Below the pieces are notes generated by a model. That model did no database searches, was not told the origin of the DNA, and worked only from the letters and a program-made list of their open reading frames with translations. Source: Brachypodius melanocephalos (taxonomy: Eukaryota; Chordata; Aves; Passeriformes; Pycnonotidae). From it: a stretch of 64,000 nucleotides of DNA. Position 1 is the stretch's first letter. Each line of letters begins with the position of its first letter. This document shows, one piece after another, positions 26,388-39,419 of this stretch. The stretch spans positions 5,332,888 to 5,396,887 of the forward strand of contig VZSR01000393.1 of assembly GCA_013398615.1 (NCBI GenBank), in the 5' to 3' direction. Made by a program: the position numbers and the translations under genes.

Positions 26388-27986
26388 AGTTGGTTTGGGA
26401 ATGACTAATTGCAGCAGTGGGAGTGTGATACATGAAAGCAGAGCCTTGGACTGGGAACATTGTTCCAGTCCTTTCTGATGGAAATTTAAATTTTAACAGT
26501 AATACTGGCACCTCATTTTCAAACAAGATTCTGGAAAAATACTGTGAAACTTTTCTATTTGGCAGCGTAACTTTGTGACAGTAACTCAGCAGTGGTTTGT
26601 CCCCGTGCACAGCCTAATGGATCAAAAGTTCAATTTGTGCATAGTCTATTACTTGCATACTCAATAAAATAGGATGCACGAATGGCTTAGCCTTTTTTTT
26701 TTCCTTTTTTTTCCCCCACTAAATGCAATTTTTCCCCTCAAAGATTACTGAAAATTACTTTTGCAAGTCAGTATGAAGGCTTATCAGTCCAGTGGTGTTC
26801 AGATCCCATATTAACTGCCTCACATTACTGTGAACAAGAACTGCTCTGGAAACCAATGGACTAAGAATGTAAAGTACATACTGCTGATGTATGTCCCTGC
26901 AGTAACCCTTTCCCAGCTTAGATGCTTGATAGACTCCTCTTCCACAAACAATTATGTCTTATTTTGAAAAATGCTATATTGTGGAACTTAAACTTTCCTG
27001 ATGCTTTGGGGCCATATCAGTCACAGATTTTGTGACTGATGAGCACAGAGAGCAAGCACTCCCCACTAAGGAAACACGTAGAAAGATTGCTTTCACAGCA
27101 TGCTCAGGGCATATTAAAAAAATTATGTTTCAGCACAAAAGGAAAAGAATTTAGCCTGTGCCTGTCAGGCTGCTTTAAATATTTTATTTTGCCTGTCTTC
27201 AGAATCAGTGTATCCCAGAAGAAGCCATCCCTTGGGGCTCAGCCCTTCAAGGGTATGGCATTCTTCAATCCCATTGATTTTAGTGGACCTTGAAGGCACT
27301 TAATACTTCATAGGCTCAGTCCCATCCTCTGGAAAGGTTACCCTGAGCATGTTCACCCATTACAGCTGCCAAGAGATCTAATACCCTTTGGTTTAGCTGA
27401 CAAAGGGAAGGCAGGCAAGTTCACAATAAAAACAAGGCTTTTAATAAAGAACCCACTCTCCCATGGGTTAAATTAACAAAGGATGGGCTCTCCCATCCTA
27501 TAAAGAATGTACAAGCACTCTACCTTATTTTCAAAAAAAAAATCAAAAAAGCCACAGGTTGTGAAAACTTTGTGGTTTGCATGCAGGAATTGCAAAGCCA
27601 AAGTCTTCTGTGGATATATGTATGATAGGCTATCCAAACTGATAAAAACCTGAATGCAAATATTTCAAAAGAACACCAGTGTTGAAAACTGAAAGCCTCA
27701 GCTTTGTTTTCTTGCAGGACTGTAAATTGTCTTTCTTGTGTGGGTCAGCCAGTGTTTGCATCATCACCAGGCACAGGTCCTGTGTCATGCAGGGCACACG
27801 TAGCCACTCAATGTCTTTCCATCCTTGTCCCTCAACAAGCAGGCACAGACCTGACACAGAAAGGCTTCAGATGCTGCAGTGCTCCCTGCACGATGTTTCC
27901 TTTCCTGCCCTGCTCTCTCCCCATCACACACATGGGCTCCACAGTCACTGCTGAACACATTTCACGTCCTGCAAGAGGAGGAAGCC
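21584..27986. other. anonymous intergenic DNA with a 44-base A tract
   Basis: The block is AT-rich sequence with GC-richer patches (22450-22800, 25180-25330, 25590-25690). No gene was recognised. It includes the A tract at 26342-26385 and T/C tracts near 26692-26717. Confidence 0.55.
26342..26385. repeat. A44 homopolymer
   Basis: Forty-four consecutive A follow CAACAGCCAC. No gene-derived sequence or target duplication is visible upstream. The length may vary between individuals or be affected by sequencing. Confidence 0.95.
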
Positions 27987-28030
27987 TGTAGAGATGAGGA
28001 AATGAGGCACAGAGCAGTGAAGGTCAAAAG
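27987..28030 (-). mobile_element. MIR SINE remnant
   Basis: TAGAGATGAGGAAATGAGGC then ACAGAGCAGTGAAGGTC closely parallels the reverse complement of the MIR core and 3' region (GATGAGGAAACTGAGGCACAGAGAGGTTAAG). Similarity is lost further on. Confidence 0.6.
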
Positions 28031-28548
28031 TTTCCGCTTACTTCTGGTGCCCAGTTTGAGACATCTCTATCGTTTCTCAGAGCTCAGCATCACCTCTGCA
28101 GGTGGCACAGGTTGTCCCTGGTGGGCTCCTGCCTCGTGTCCCCAGGGCCAGGGAGCCGGGCTTGGCTGATTCCCCCCTCCACAAGGGCATTGTCTCTTGA
28201 GAATCACCACACACAGCAGGAAAAGAGCTGCAAAATGCCACAGCACCCCCAAAACACCCCTGCTGTGTCGATCTGGCATAGCCTGCACAGTTCCTCAGAG
28301 TCAACCTTTACATGTCAGTCATTCCCAGCCAGTGACCTCTAAGTTGGTGGTCTCAGCCAGCTGATTCTGGGCAGGGCACGGGGGGTTTGCCAGTGTGGCA
28401 GATTACAGACTGCTGGTGTGTGATCATGAAGGACACCCACAGCAAAAGGCAGAAGGCAGGACAAATGTCAGATACTTGGAAACACCCAGGGATGGTGCAG
28501 TTGCAACACTGGGCAGAGTGCTTGGTTCTCCAGGGAGCTCTCCTTTTC

Positions 28549-28835
28549 ACAGAATCATAGTTTGAGTTAGAAGGGATCTTAAAGATCACTTCATTCCACC
28601 CCTCACCCATCAGCTACTTCAATATACACACCCTTCACTAGACCAGATTACACAGAGCTTCATTCAGCCTGGCCTTGAACACTTCCAGGGCTGTGACAGC
28701 CACACATTCTCTGGACAACCTGGCCCAGGCCCTCCTCATCCTCACAGTAAAGAATTTTTTCTTATTATCTAATCCAAACCTGCTCTCTTTCAGTTTGAAT
28801 CCATTTCCTCTCTTTCTGCCCCTGTCTCTAAGCTT
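28549..28835 (-). mobile_element. CR1 retroposon, truncated 3' portion
   Basis: The segment starts ACAGAATCATAG and GTTAGAAGGGATCTTAAAGA. It then follows the CR1 order: CTAGACCAG, CAGCCTGGCCTTGAACACTT, CCAGGG, ACATTCTCTGGACAACCTGG, CACAGTAAAGAATTTTTTC, ATCTAATCCAAACCTGCTCT, TTCAGTTTGAATCCATTTCC. The order and content match the CR1 antisense strand over nearly 290 bases. Confidence 0.92.
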
Positions 28836-30639
28836 AGAGGAAAACCAAGAGCTGCCAGATCTTCCACTGGATCTACAGAGTTATTAGGAAAGGAACTGAA
28901 AGCAAAACAAAACAGAACTCCCAAAGTAATTTGGTTTATTTCTGATGTATATGTTGGATTCCAGTTTTTAAAAAAGGAAAAAAAAAAGAAGAAGAAGAAG
29001 AAATAATTTTATCTTCCGCCCTGGCACAGGCAGTCATGAAAGTCAGAAGTATACAGAAGTTCAAAAATGAATGAAATTCATTCAGGATGTTAGATGCAGT
29101 GTTTGTGATGCCCATCCTTTTGAGGAAAAGCACTGTTCCTTGTCCCTCCTCCTTCCACATCCTCCCAGGGACTTGCACATGGCCAGTCACAAAAACCAGA
29201 GCCAGACTGGTTTTCTGGACAGAACTATAAGTATGATTCACTCTTGCAGTTCCCCTGGTCTTGAATTTGCCTGCCCAAATATGGGTTGGATAATGCTACT
29301 TGCAACCTGGACAAAAATACAAATAAGCCACGTGGAACAAGACATTGTGTATGCAAAATAAATCAGCGTGCAGGAACTACAAAATCAAAGCTGCCAGCTG
29401 ACAAGAGTTTGCCTAAAATCAGGAGTATGTCTGTCCATAGGCACTAGGAACACACACATTACCTTCCCTCCATCCTGCAGAGCTTTTGAGGTGAGCAAGT
29501 GCTCGTCTCGCTCAGGCAATTTACATGAGAGGAAGTGTGACAAACGGGGACAGTCCCTACCTTGAAGTACCAGGCCACAGAAGGGAAGTTTAGCAAAAAC
29601 AGGAGTCATTAATAGTCATTCCACCTCGCTCAGTGAAGCTTAATTAAAGCACTGATATGTTTTTGAGTGACCTTATTTTCGTACCTGATAATCAGTAAAC
29701 TCATTATCATGTTTTTAAGTTTGGTTTTGAATCCAGCTAATTAGCACTCTGTGGGTCAGCGTCTGAGTTTAAAAAAAGACACAGAGGGGAACTCCAAGAT
29801 CTGCATATTTTGGATGCTCCCTGCAAAGGTGAGTGGCCACCAGGTAACACCAGTCTCACCTGGCCAGTGCCACCAGGCTGGGTGAGCAGAGAGAGGTGAG
29901 TGGGGACAGGACAGAGAGGAGTTTCCAGCTTTGACAATCAGGGCCTCAAAAATGACTCAAACATCAGCCTCCTACAGCTGAAGCCTTTGAAGCTCTGATC
30001 CGCACCGAGCAGATCTGGAGAAGAGCAGGGCAGAGATTTCACACCTTCCCACTGCCTTGCAGGTGTATGTGGGAAATGGATGACAGGACAAGAAGAGCAC
30101 CAGGCTGCAGCTGTGGCATTTCCAGGAGGAAAATGTGACCTTCTCTGTGCTCAATGACCCTCAGCTCCTCACAGGACAGGCTCCAGCCCAGGCTGGATAA
30201 ATTTTTCTCTTGGACCCAACATCTTTCTACCAGCTGACCCTCCTGGAGCTCTCCTCCTCCTCTGAGCTTCCTCAAGGTTTCAGCCTGCAAAGCACTCAGT
30301 GGGAGAGGTCCAGGAAGGTCATACTGCAATAAACATGAGCTCCTACCACAGGAGACACAGCTGCGGGCTGGGGAGTGCAAAATCACTGCTGCTGACTGGG
30401 ATTTCCAACTAGAAAACCGTCATGAGGAGATGGGGACAAGCAGCACCAGGCAAGAGCTGCAGTCCTTTCTCTCAGAGGAGGGCAAAGAGCCCCAACCAGA
30501 GAGCCCCAAAGAGCTCCAGCAAGTGAGCAATGACAGTCTGGGCCACATGTGGTGCTCCTCTTGTGGTCATATCTGTGTTCAACATCCTCATGCAAAACAA
30601 ACCGCTTCCATCTTCAGCAGTCAGGAATCAAAACGCTTT
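28836..30639. other. anonymous intergenic DNA
   Basis: The block contains an A-rich tract ending in GAA repeats near 28968-29004 and a GC-richer region at 29820-30500. No gene or classified repeat was recognised. Confidence 0.5.
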
Positions 30640-30850
30640 AAATGCGGAGAAAACAAATAATTACAATGCTTAGCACCTGGTTTGCACTTTGCACATTGAC
30701 AGCGCTGCACAGCCATCAGCTAATGAACTGAATGAGGTGTTCAATTACACAATGATTGTTAACGCTCAGTTAAAATCTACAAAACTGAGCGCCAAATGGT
30801 GGAGCTGCAATTTCAGCTGCCAGCTTGTAGGTACTTCCTTCATAATCACG
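30640..30850. promoter_or_regulatory. candidate conserved non-coding element
   Basis: This repeat-free block has CAATTACAC, AATGATTGTTAAC (SOX/HNF1-like), GCTAATGAAC and scattered CpGs (GACAGCGC, AACGCTC, GAGCGCC) in AT-rich DNA. It is enhancer-like in texture; conservation was not tested. Confidence 0.35.
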
Positions 30851-31816
30851 GCTGGTGCTTAGCAATACTTAAAACAATCTATTTCTCCTCTTCCACCAGC
30901 TTCTCCTGATGTTTCTGGGCAATGGCCTGTTCTTAAATGAGCCTCTGCCTTTCTGGGAGCTTGTAAATCTTGTGTTGTAAGACTCTGTGTAGTGCATGTG
31001 AGGTATGTTAGGCAGGCTGTTGATATCCTTGGATGAAGGCTCTGTTGCAAGGCTTTGTCAAATCCACGATACACCCAGGAAAACAGAAAAAAGAAAAGGC
31101 GGGGGGTGTTAAGTAGTAAAAAAGAAGAAAAAAGACCAGCCTGTAAAGTAACTAAACTGTTCAGATCTACCATAATTGAAACCACATATTATAGTGGTAC
31201 AGAAGTGTAACTTGCTGCTGTTTCCCTTCCCTAACCCAGTTTGCACTGAACTGACAACGTTTCCCCCTTTCTTTTGCTCTGGCTGCAGAGCAACCTGACT
31301 ACAAGGTCATGGGGGGAAGCATAACCTGGTACATTTATGTGAAGAGGCTTTTTGGTGCCTTGGGTGGACGAGAGCTCCCAAGAAGGGGTTTGGTGCCTCC
31401 ATCCATCGTGCTGGCAGTGTGGGGACTGTCCTCTGTCTCCTATTAAACCATTTTTATTCAGATCAGCCATTGCACTGCACGTGTCTGGTCTTTCTTTCTG
31501 GACATGGTGTGGATTTGTTTGGTGTTGCTTCAGCAGTTATCCTTAAGGGAGTGAGCAGATTTTACAGTCATAGAAGGGAAAGTAGTAGGACCTGCCAGGT
31601 GAGAGAAAGAAAAGATTCTAAACTTGAGGGCAGGTATAACAAAGTGCAAGTACCCCCTACCTCTCAGAGAGGCATTAGCAATGTTTATGTATTCCCATTT
31701 TTGCAGACTCTCAAGACACACAGAGCTGCAGTTGGACTGAGATATCCGCAGCCATCAGAGCCCTGCAAGACCTCAAAATATTGCTGCTGTAGTGAAGTAT
31801 TTCTGGCATTTGAAAC
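30851..31816. other. anonymous intergenic DNA
   Basis: A segment near 31370-31510 has an LTR-like feel (ATTAAACC, TTTATTCAG, GCACTGCACGTG), but no boundaries are visible. A 184-codon frame at 31419-31973 has no recognisable domain and overlaps the MIR remnant, which argues against it being a gene. Confidence 0.45.
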
Positions 31817-31915
31817 GAGAGACTGGGACAAAAAACTCCAGGGATCTAATCCTGGTCATGCTAGTGAATTATGGTGTGACTCTGAGCAGAGTTTACCTTG
31901 CCTTCCTGTGGGCAT
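31817..31915 (+). mobile_element. MIR SINE remnant
   Basis: GAGACTGGGAC, GGGATCTAATCCTGGTCATG, a TATGGTGTGACTCTGAGCAG segment and TTACCTTGCCTTCCTGTG follow the MIR order (GACTGGG..TCTAATCCTGGCTCTGCCACT..GTGTGACCTTGGGCAAGT..CTCTGTG). The copy is heavily diverged. Confidence 0.55.
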
Positions 31916-33779
31916 TCAGCTTGTGGGACTGCAAAGTAAGAACCACAGGACACAGCTGAGCTGGCAGGGTTGAAGACTTCATCACCAGATTTGATTTATA
32001 AATATAGCTCTGGAAAATCATACATTAATTAGTTGAAATTGCATTAATATCATAATGGAAGTGATTTTTTTTTTCTTTTCCTTTGGGCTGAGGGAATAAA
32101 CAACCCTCCTACAAGACTCTTTTATAGAACAAAGCTATGGAAGCAGCAAAGACAGTACTTTTAATGAAATGTGTACATTTACTTGTAAAAATGCTCCATG
32201 GATGCATATGCTGGGTTATAAACAAAGAGCTGGAAATGTGTGTGATCAGCAAGTATACAACTAGCTACTAATTAGGTGTATCTCATTTAGGAAAACCCAC
32301 TCAGCTGCCTGGGTTTTGTTTTGGGGGGGACAGGACAGGAGAGCAGGAGAAGGTGGTGGCTGTGCTGGAGGAGCAAGAGCAGAGACACAGCGAGTTTGGA
32401 GAAAAATCTCTCTCATCCCCTATCCCAGATGTGCAGGCCAGACCCATTAGCATCTCTTCTAGTAGACTCTGGGTTTTTTTAACTTTTTCCTTCTCCATCT
32501 CAGAGTTTTTCACTCTCTGCTAGAGAGAAACCCCCTTGGGAGAGGGAGGAGTGATCAGGCTGCACTGGGCTCCTGAATGCAGATGCTGTGGGGCCAAGGT
32601 CCAGCCCTCTCTCCAAGTCAAGGCACCAACACATTTTAGACACAATTTTAAGGAAAGCAGCCCTGCTCCTGGCACTTGTGACCAAACAGACCGTGGTCAA
32701 CCTTATGTAAAGTAGCCCTTAAAAAAAAAAAAAAAGTGGTCTTCATAAATGAAACTTTCTTGGCTATGATCATTAAAATAAATGGAAGCAAAGAGATTAA
32801 TAATGAAGTAACCCAAGCAAATCAGACAACATAGCCTGTCTCCCATCCATTTCCATCTGGAGTTCATTTTGGCTCATGCATCTGAGTATGAGTGAGTTTT
32901 CCTGATTGATGGATGATAGCTCACATCCAGGCTTTTTTTTTTTTTTTTTTTTCCTTCTTTTTACACTCAAAGAGTTTTAGAAGGCATGGCTTTGGAAATA
33001 CCCATTGTCTGAGCCCAAAAATATATAGGTGGTTTCTAAATTGATTTTTGTAGACAAATGCTATTTCCATTTCATTTCACTTGAGAAGAAGAATTTCTCT
33101 GTACAGTTATCTTGCTGGCTGTGACAAACAGCAAAATACCAAAGGGAAAAAAAATGGAGAAAAAAAAGAAGTTAATGACAATTTTATACGTAGACAAAGA
33201 GATAAAAATAAAGGCATCTGATTACTCACCAAATTCAGTGTAAGACCATGATGAATATAGTGGCAGTAACCTGGAGAATCATCTTCCCACATGCTCAGCA
33301 CATGAATAACCCCAGTCAGAGCCTGCCCTCGCACGCCCGTGGTCAAGCACAGGCTGAAGCTCTTTGCTCTGCAGTGTCAGCAGATGGTTTGCAGTCCTGC
33401 ACCCCACTCCTTTGAAACCTGGGGGCTGGATCTGAAATCTGGATCATCCATGAGCTCTTTGCTGTGCTGAGCTGCAGTGCCCAGCCCGGTCCCTGCTCTT
33501 GGGGCAAGGAGAGGTGGCTGCCAGCAACCCCCTCCAAGGGTGGGAACAGGGTCTGGGGCAGAAATATCCCCCTCCTGAGCACCTCCCAGCCCAGCTGCAA
33601 AAGGCATCTGGTTTGGAGAGGGCAGTGGGGCTGCTCCCTGCTCAGCCAAGGGCTGGGAAGGCACTCTGGGAGGTGACTCCTTGGCTGAATTCCTGCAGAA
33701 AGGCTTGGACTAATGTGGCTGGGATCACACTGCTCCATTGAGGTCGTGGCGGGGCTTACTGAGCCTTGTGCAGGAGTCT
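31916..33779. other. anonymous intergenic DNA with a T tract
   Basis: The block contains a 20-base T run at 32933-32952 and an A run near 32720-32734. A GC-richer patch at 33360-33760 carries overlapping frames on both strands that show no family signature. Confidence 0.55.
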
Positions 33780-34300
33780 TTTTATTATTACATAACTTCA
33801 AATAAAATAAATAAATCATATGCCTTATATGCTACTCTGGTAGGTGCAATGGAAAAAGCAAAGATGGATGGATAATATCCCATTTTAGCCTAACAGCTGT
33901 ACAGTTTCATGTTATATTTACAGTGTTTGATATTTAGCATCAGCATCAAGATATTAAAATCGTTTTTAAAAGAACAATAATTAAACCTAGATTTCATTAT
34001 TATTCAGAGCATACAAATTCAGGGGCCTGTTGTATTAAACACAATACAAATATCAGGCTGTTTGTCATTGTACCCACACTAATTGCACATTCTAGCACAT
34101 TATGGGGTAATGATGCTTGAAGTTACCAAACAGTTCAAAGATGAAAGGCCACCCAGTCAAAAATTTTAAAATAAAGCTCCTGATTTGTGACTTTATGGTA
34201 ATGTGCTAAATTTGATCTCTTCCCCTCCTATAAATAGCTACATGTAATTATATAATTATATAATAATTAGCTGGTAGCCCCACAGCAATTACAGAGTTAT
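33780..34300. promoter_or_regulatory. candidate conserved non-coding element with AT palindrome
   Basis: About 500 bases of repeat-free, CpG-poor sequence contain many ATTA, TTAAT and TATAAAT cores. They include an 18-bp perfect palindrome at 34247-34264 (ATTATATAATTATATAAT). The texture is like a long conserved element, but conservation is untested. Confidence 0.35.
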
Positions 34301-37300
34301 TCCACGGGTGTCTGAGCCCTGACAGGGATGGTGATACCTGGCATTGCTCCCTGCCTCCCACTCTGCATCTCTAACTTCCCAGGGGTTGCACATGTGAAAA
34401 TATCCCGAGTTTTTGTGTCCGTTTTTGCTGTGGATTTTGCCAAGGCTCTGCTTTTATCTCTGGTTGCTGGTTCTGTTTAATTGGCAGTTTGCAGATAATA
34501 GAAACACAGAGGAATATTATTCATTCATCTTCAAAGAGCTGGAAGCAGAGAGTCTGGTGGGGCACCCAGGAAGCCTTGCAGAAGACTGAAATGGGAAGGC
34601 AGCATTTTTATCACCTTCCTCATTCAGAAAAAAAAGAGAGAGAGAGAGCAAGAAAGAGCAAGGCAGCCTGACCAGGAGCCAAAAGGAGATGATTATGTGG
34701 TTATCCAGAGGGATTCTTTCTATTACTTGAAAAATCAGAGTGCAGATTTAGAGAGACAGGTTGATGTGCTTGGGAAGATCAATGAATATGAGAGGGTCAT
34801 TGATGGCATATGCTGGGGTTTAGAGGTAAGTGGCAGCTCTGGAGGCAGCGACAGGAGGAGGGAAGGAAGCAGCTGGTGGTCAGTGCAATGTCCTGGGGTC
34901 TGCCCTGCCAAACAGAGTCTCCTCCCCAGGGACAAGAGGGGGCTCCGTGGCCTTTAAGAGTGAAAATAGATGAGATTGAAGCCATAGGTCTCAAGGAGTG
35001 AAATTTCAAGAACAAGCAAGTGCAGGAGAAGCTCTGTTGGAGCTTAGGACATGGGAAATGGTGAGGAAGGGGCTCAGCAGTGCCTGCAAAGCTCAAACAA
35101 AAACCTCACCTAACCAAACACTCTCAGTATCCCACGGGGTAGAGAGGTTTTTCAAGTGTAAATGTTTACCTGCATGGTTCTTTTATTAAAACACCTTGCA
35201 AACCCTTGTCATGAACAGTTTTAAGATGCTCTCCTGTTCTTGCTATTCTCTGCAGCCCTTTTTTGTTTTTTTTCCCGGTCTGTAGTCACTTCAGCACATG
35301 CACCCAGCCCATGGTCAGGCAGCAAAAGCCCTTGGTCTTGCTTTTCAGCACAAAAAACCCCATCTGTTATGCATTGATAGAGAGCTGCTGAAGATACAAC
35401 TACTAGAAATATTTTTCTTGGCAAGGAGGAAGAGTCTTGGAGAGAAAGCAAGTTAGGGACAATAAAGATAGCCAGGAACTCTGGGGCACCGACCTCCAGA
35501 CGCATCCAGGGTCATCATGGAAAGCATATCAAGTGTTAGCAGATATCAGGAGCCAAGAACTAATTTTAAGGAGGGCTGGAAGATATTGTTGTAAGTTCAG
35601 GCAGCATTTTAAAGCAAGAGTGGCAATTTCTAACATTATGGAGCTTTTTTGCCTGTTTATTTCACCTACTGTCTTTTGCAGAGGCATTCATATTTTCAAA
35701 ATTCAGAAAGTTAAAGTCATTGATTCTTAACTTAGGGCAACCAACAAACATAGAAAATTTATTTTTTCAGATGGTTGGTGGTGTATAGGAATTTCTGCCT
35801 GTGTTTTATATATGTGTGAGATATACATATATGTAGACATATATTTGCACATGTATATCCACGTGTTCATGGACTGTGTCTGGGAACACAGACCCGTACA
35901 AAAGATGCCATTAACTTCACATTCAGGAGTAAGGGCATCCATGTGAACAACTGATCTGCTGTTGAGAAAATATTTGACTATTCTAAAGTGCCAAACCAAG
36001 GTACTGATATAAAAATTAGAAAGGTTTCAAAAACCAGGGGACTGATATAAAAACTAGGAAATTAAAACTAATCAGATTATTCAGATGGAACTCTTGTATT
36101 TCATTCTAAGTGCAGTAAATATATGGATTACTAAGCCAATAAGACCAGTGAGGCAAAGACTGGCTCGTGCTCTGGAAAAAAATGATTTCTTATAATTTTT
36201 TTGTAATTTCTACTTGTTCATGGACATAAAACAAATATTTAGCTGACTGACTGACCAATTTGCCAGTAAAGGTTTGAAGTGCAATTCAGTTGATCATCAT
36301 GGATGGGTTTTTTACTCCCTTATTTATTTTGAAGACAAATTGCTGTAGTTATTTTCTCTGTTTGTTAAAGTCTGCTCGTTTCAAGTGCTCCATATGCAAT
36401 TTACACAGTGAAATAATAAACTCTTGCAGTGACTTATATAATGTTCTAAGCCCTGCTGAGCCCTCCCTCTGGTGTGTCGCTCATTCCAGAGGTGAAGGAG
36501 TTCTGGGATGAGCCTGGTTGGTGCCTTCAAATGGCTCATCAGGGCTTTAGGGTGAGAACCAGTCTGTGCAATGGCATTTTTAGCTCTGTTTTTGGGGCAA
36601 GGAAGTGCTTTTTGTACTTCAACAAACGGGTCACCATCTCTGTTTCCACTTTTGGTGGGGTTTGCCAGCCTCATACAGAGCAGGCACAGATGAGAGTAAG
36701 GCAATAAATTTGCAGGGAGTTTCTCTCAAGAATATCTGGGCATCAGGTCAGGGAAGGGGTGATGTAACCCAGAGCTTTGTCCTTACCCCTTGCTCTGCTG
36801 ACCTGGAGAAGGACCAGGGGAAATGCTGCCTTGGGGATTCCTGCTGTACCTCAGGCACCCATGGACACTGCCTGATGTGCTTTGGCTCTGGGTGAAGAGG
36901 GGTTTGCCCTGGAAACTGCCTGCTATGACCCATGGGAAGGGATGACACACTCAGCTGAGGTGCTCTTTGAGATTATCCAACAGGGTAATGTACAGGGTTC
37001 AGCCTTTCCTTGTGCACATGAAGGTGGGAAATCCAGGATAAGTGTGAAGCAGGCAGGACGGTATAAAGCTGCTTGAAAAGGGACAATAAAAAGCTGTCCT
37101 CTGGTTCATATGTGTGATGATGCATCCACGGGTGTGAAAATGTCAGTGAGGGGAAGCAGACTGACCTTTGTGGGCACTGACATGGAGCAAAGTGGCTGCA
37201 GAGCAGCCCTGTTTGTTCACCAGCACAAACCAAAGCCACGAGCGCAGAGGCAATGGCAGAGCACGTGGGACTCTCTGCATTGCCTGTATTTACATAAAGA

Positions 37301-38299
37301 AATTTCACTTCAGTTAAAGCTTCCCTGGGAATACGTGGGAGGTGGGGGCAGCTCTTCAGCGGAGGATGCTGTCTCAGCCTTATATAAATACCTGTAGAAT
37401 TGCTCAAATAGTTCATTAGTAGCTTATGAGTTTGTGTGCCTGCATTCCTCACTAGCTCTAATTGCAAGGATGTTGATTCCTACTGCATCGAGTGAACAGA
37501 TTCTCTGCTCTATTGCACCATTAAATGAGGTGTTACTGTGTCTGACTCGAGCTGAAAAGGATCCCTTCCCACTTAGCAGAGAGACTGGCTAGGGCTGACC
37601 TAGCTGGGGACAGATTTCTTTCCAAATCACAGAGAAATGCTCCTGAATATGAGATGTTAATTGTGGCAGGAATTAAGGATTAAACAGTCATGGCTCCAGG
37701 TTACTAGTGGGAACTGAAATCAGGATTACAAAGGAAACTGGGCCATGCCCTCACAATGCTATTACCCCAGTTCTTGAATCTAAAAAACCTTAGAAACTCA
37801 TCCTCAGTGACCAATAAAAACCAGTCTAAATTGTGCTTACTGAGGCCTGAGGAAAAGAGTCATAATTGTGCAGCCATAGTTTGGACACCTTTCAAGGCGG
37901 AAGATAACACCGAGGGCAAAAGAGTGAAATTCAACCCTCTACAACCTTTATTAGGGCCAAGGCTCCAGCAGTGACCACAACTCCACCTCTTGCCTGGGAG
38001 AGTCAGACCCCACACCAGAGCCAGCCACTCTCACCCGGAGTCCCTGAGGAGAGAATAAACACCTTGCAAGAGCATTTCCCTCTGGGCAGAGGCACACGGA
38101 GCCCCTGTGTGAGTTCACAGGGATTCCATCACCTCCATGCCCCACAGCACCTCCTGAAGGGCTCAGAGTGAGGGCAACCACCCCAACTCACAGTCCTGGG
38201 GGACATGCTCACATGGGCTGAATGCTGATGATGCCACCAAACCCTGCTCCTGACCCCAGAATGAAAAGCCAGGGAGATGAAGGGGGGGCAAAAAAAAGA
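34301..38299. other. anonymous intergenic DNA
   Basis: The block holds an AGAGAG microsatellite near 34632-34647, alternating purine-pyrimidine sequence (TATATATG, ATACATATATG) at 35808-35860 and a short imperfect duplication (ACTGATATAAAAA-type) near 36003-36057. No gene was recognised among the many short frames. Confidence 0.5.
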
Positions 38300-39400
38300 A
38301 ATTCTGTGGATTAAATTTATGACATAGTAGCACATACTTAATAACCAATTAAAGCCAAGATTTATTGGGAGCTAAATTACATTTGTATTATAAATAGAAT
38401 TGGAATATACTGTTACAGAATAAAAGCAAAACATTTTAGCATTTAATATTGTAAAAGACAAAGCAATCTAATGGACCCTAAATGTTAATGGGTGAAAAGA
38501 TTTACACTTTAATTGCATTTTCAAGTCATTTTATTTTACTGTGCTCTTTTTTCTGTGTACATAGAAATCAACAGTGTGCTGCAACATTATATTTAGTAGC
38601 AGCAAGACCAACTTAAGGAAACCTACTATTATAGGCAAGATCAGTTTATTATGTATAAATCCTTGCAAACATTTTAATTGAAATGAGCAGTGGACTTTCA
38701 CTGACCTTGGCTGCATGTGTGTGAGACCTTCATAGCAAATTAAACTGGTGAAAAGTGTGTGTGAGAAGCCAAGAAGGGAGAGCGCGTTAACAAGACAATT
38801 TCTCTATTTAAAGCCAACAAATAAACTGTATTAGATACAGAGGTTTGTTTTATGGCAGGGAAAAAAAAAAGCCCCAAAAACCCAACAACCCTAGCAAATG
38901 ATGAGACTTGATATTACATCTGATTGCATTATCAATTAATAATTTATATTTACCAAAGTATTACCAGCTACAATCCAAATTTGGGACACCTGAGGCTGTC
39001 ATTTTAGGACTGCTTTCCCAATATATAGAAATGCTACAAACTTCCCAGGAACCAATTCTTGTGCTCATAAAAATTTCTCTTCCAGTTTGGGTTACTGCTT
39101 CAAGATTCATCAGCTGAGTTACAGTTATGGCTGAATCTAACTCATATTACATTTGAAAAAATAAATGTGCACTAAAAGTAATTAAAGCATGTTGGTTCAT
39201 GAATAATACACCATTTTACTACTATTTGCAGAGTATAATGAGACAAGGCACTAAATTGACAATGAACGCTCTATTATGTGATTGCCAACTGTTTTATAAG
39301 ATATCGAACAGATTCATTTATTCTATCATCATGTGCATTATCAAGCTATTGCTTTTTAATAAATTAATTTCTCCTGTGTCTCCAGAGCCTCGCTTTGAAA
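38300..39400. promoter_or_regulatory. candidate conserved non-coding block
   Basis: This is very AT-rich, repeat-free sequence (TTAATTGC, CATTAATCAATTAATAA-like runs, ATTTAGC) extending to the edge of the CpG-rich patch. Long unique AT-rich DNA beside a CpG patch is typical of regulatory deserts. This is inference only. Confidence 0.28.
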
Positions 39401-39419
39401 TCTGGCTGAAGGCAGAGAT

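Noticed and set aside
31370..31510. Possible LTR (ATTAAACC, TTTATTCAG, GCACTGCACGTG)
   Set aside because: No TG...CA boundaries, target duplication or second copy are visible; too weak to annotate as an element.
31419..31973. 184-codon open frame
   Set aside because: It overlaps a MIR relic and has no family signature; a chance frame is the simpler reading.
34632..34647. AG microsatellite as a functional GAGA element
   Set aside because: It is too short and common to single out; ordinary simple sequence.
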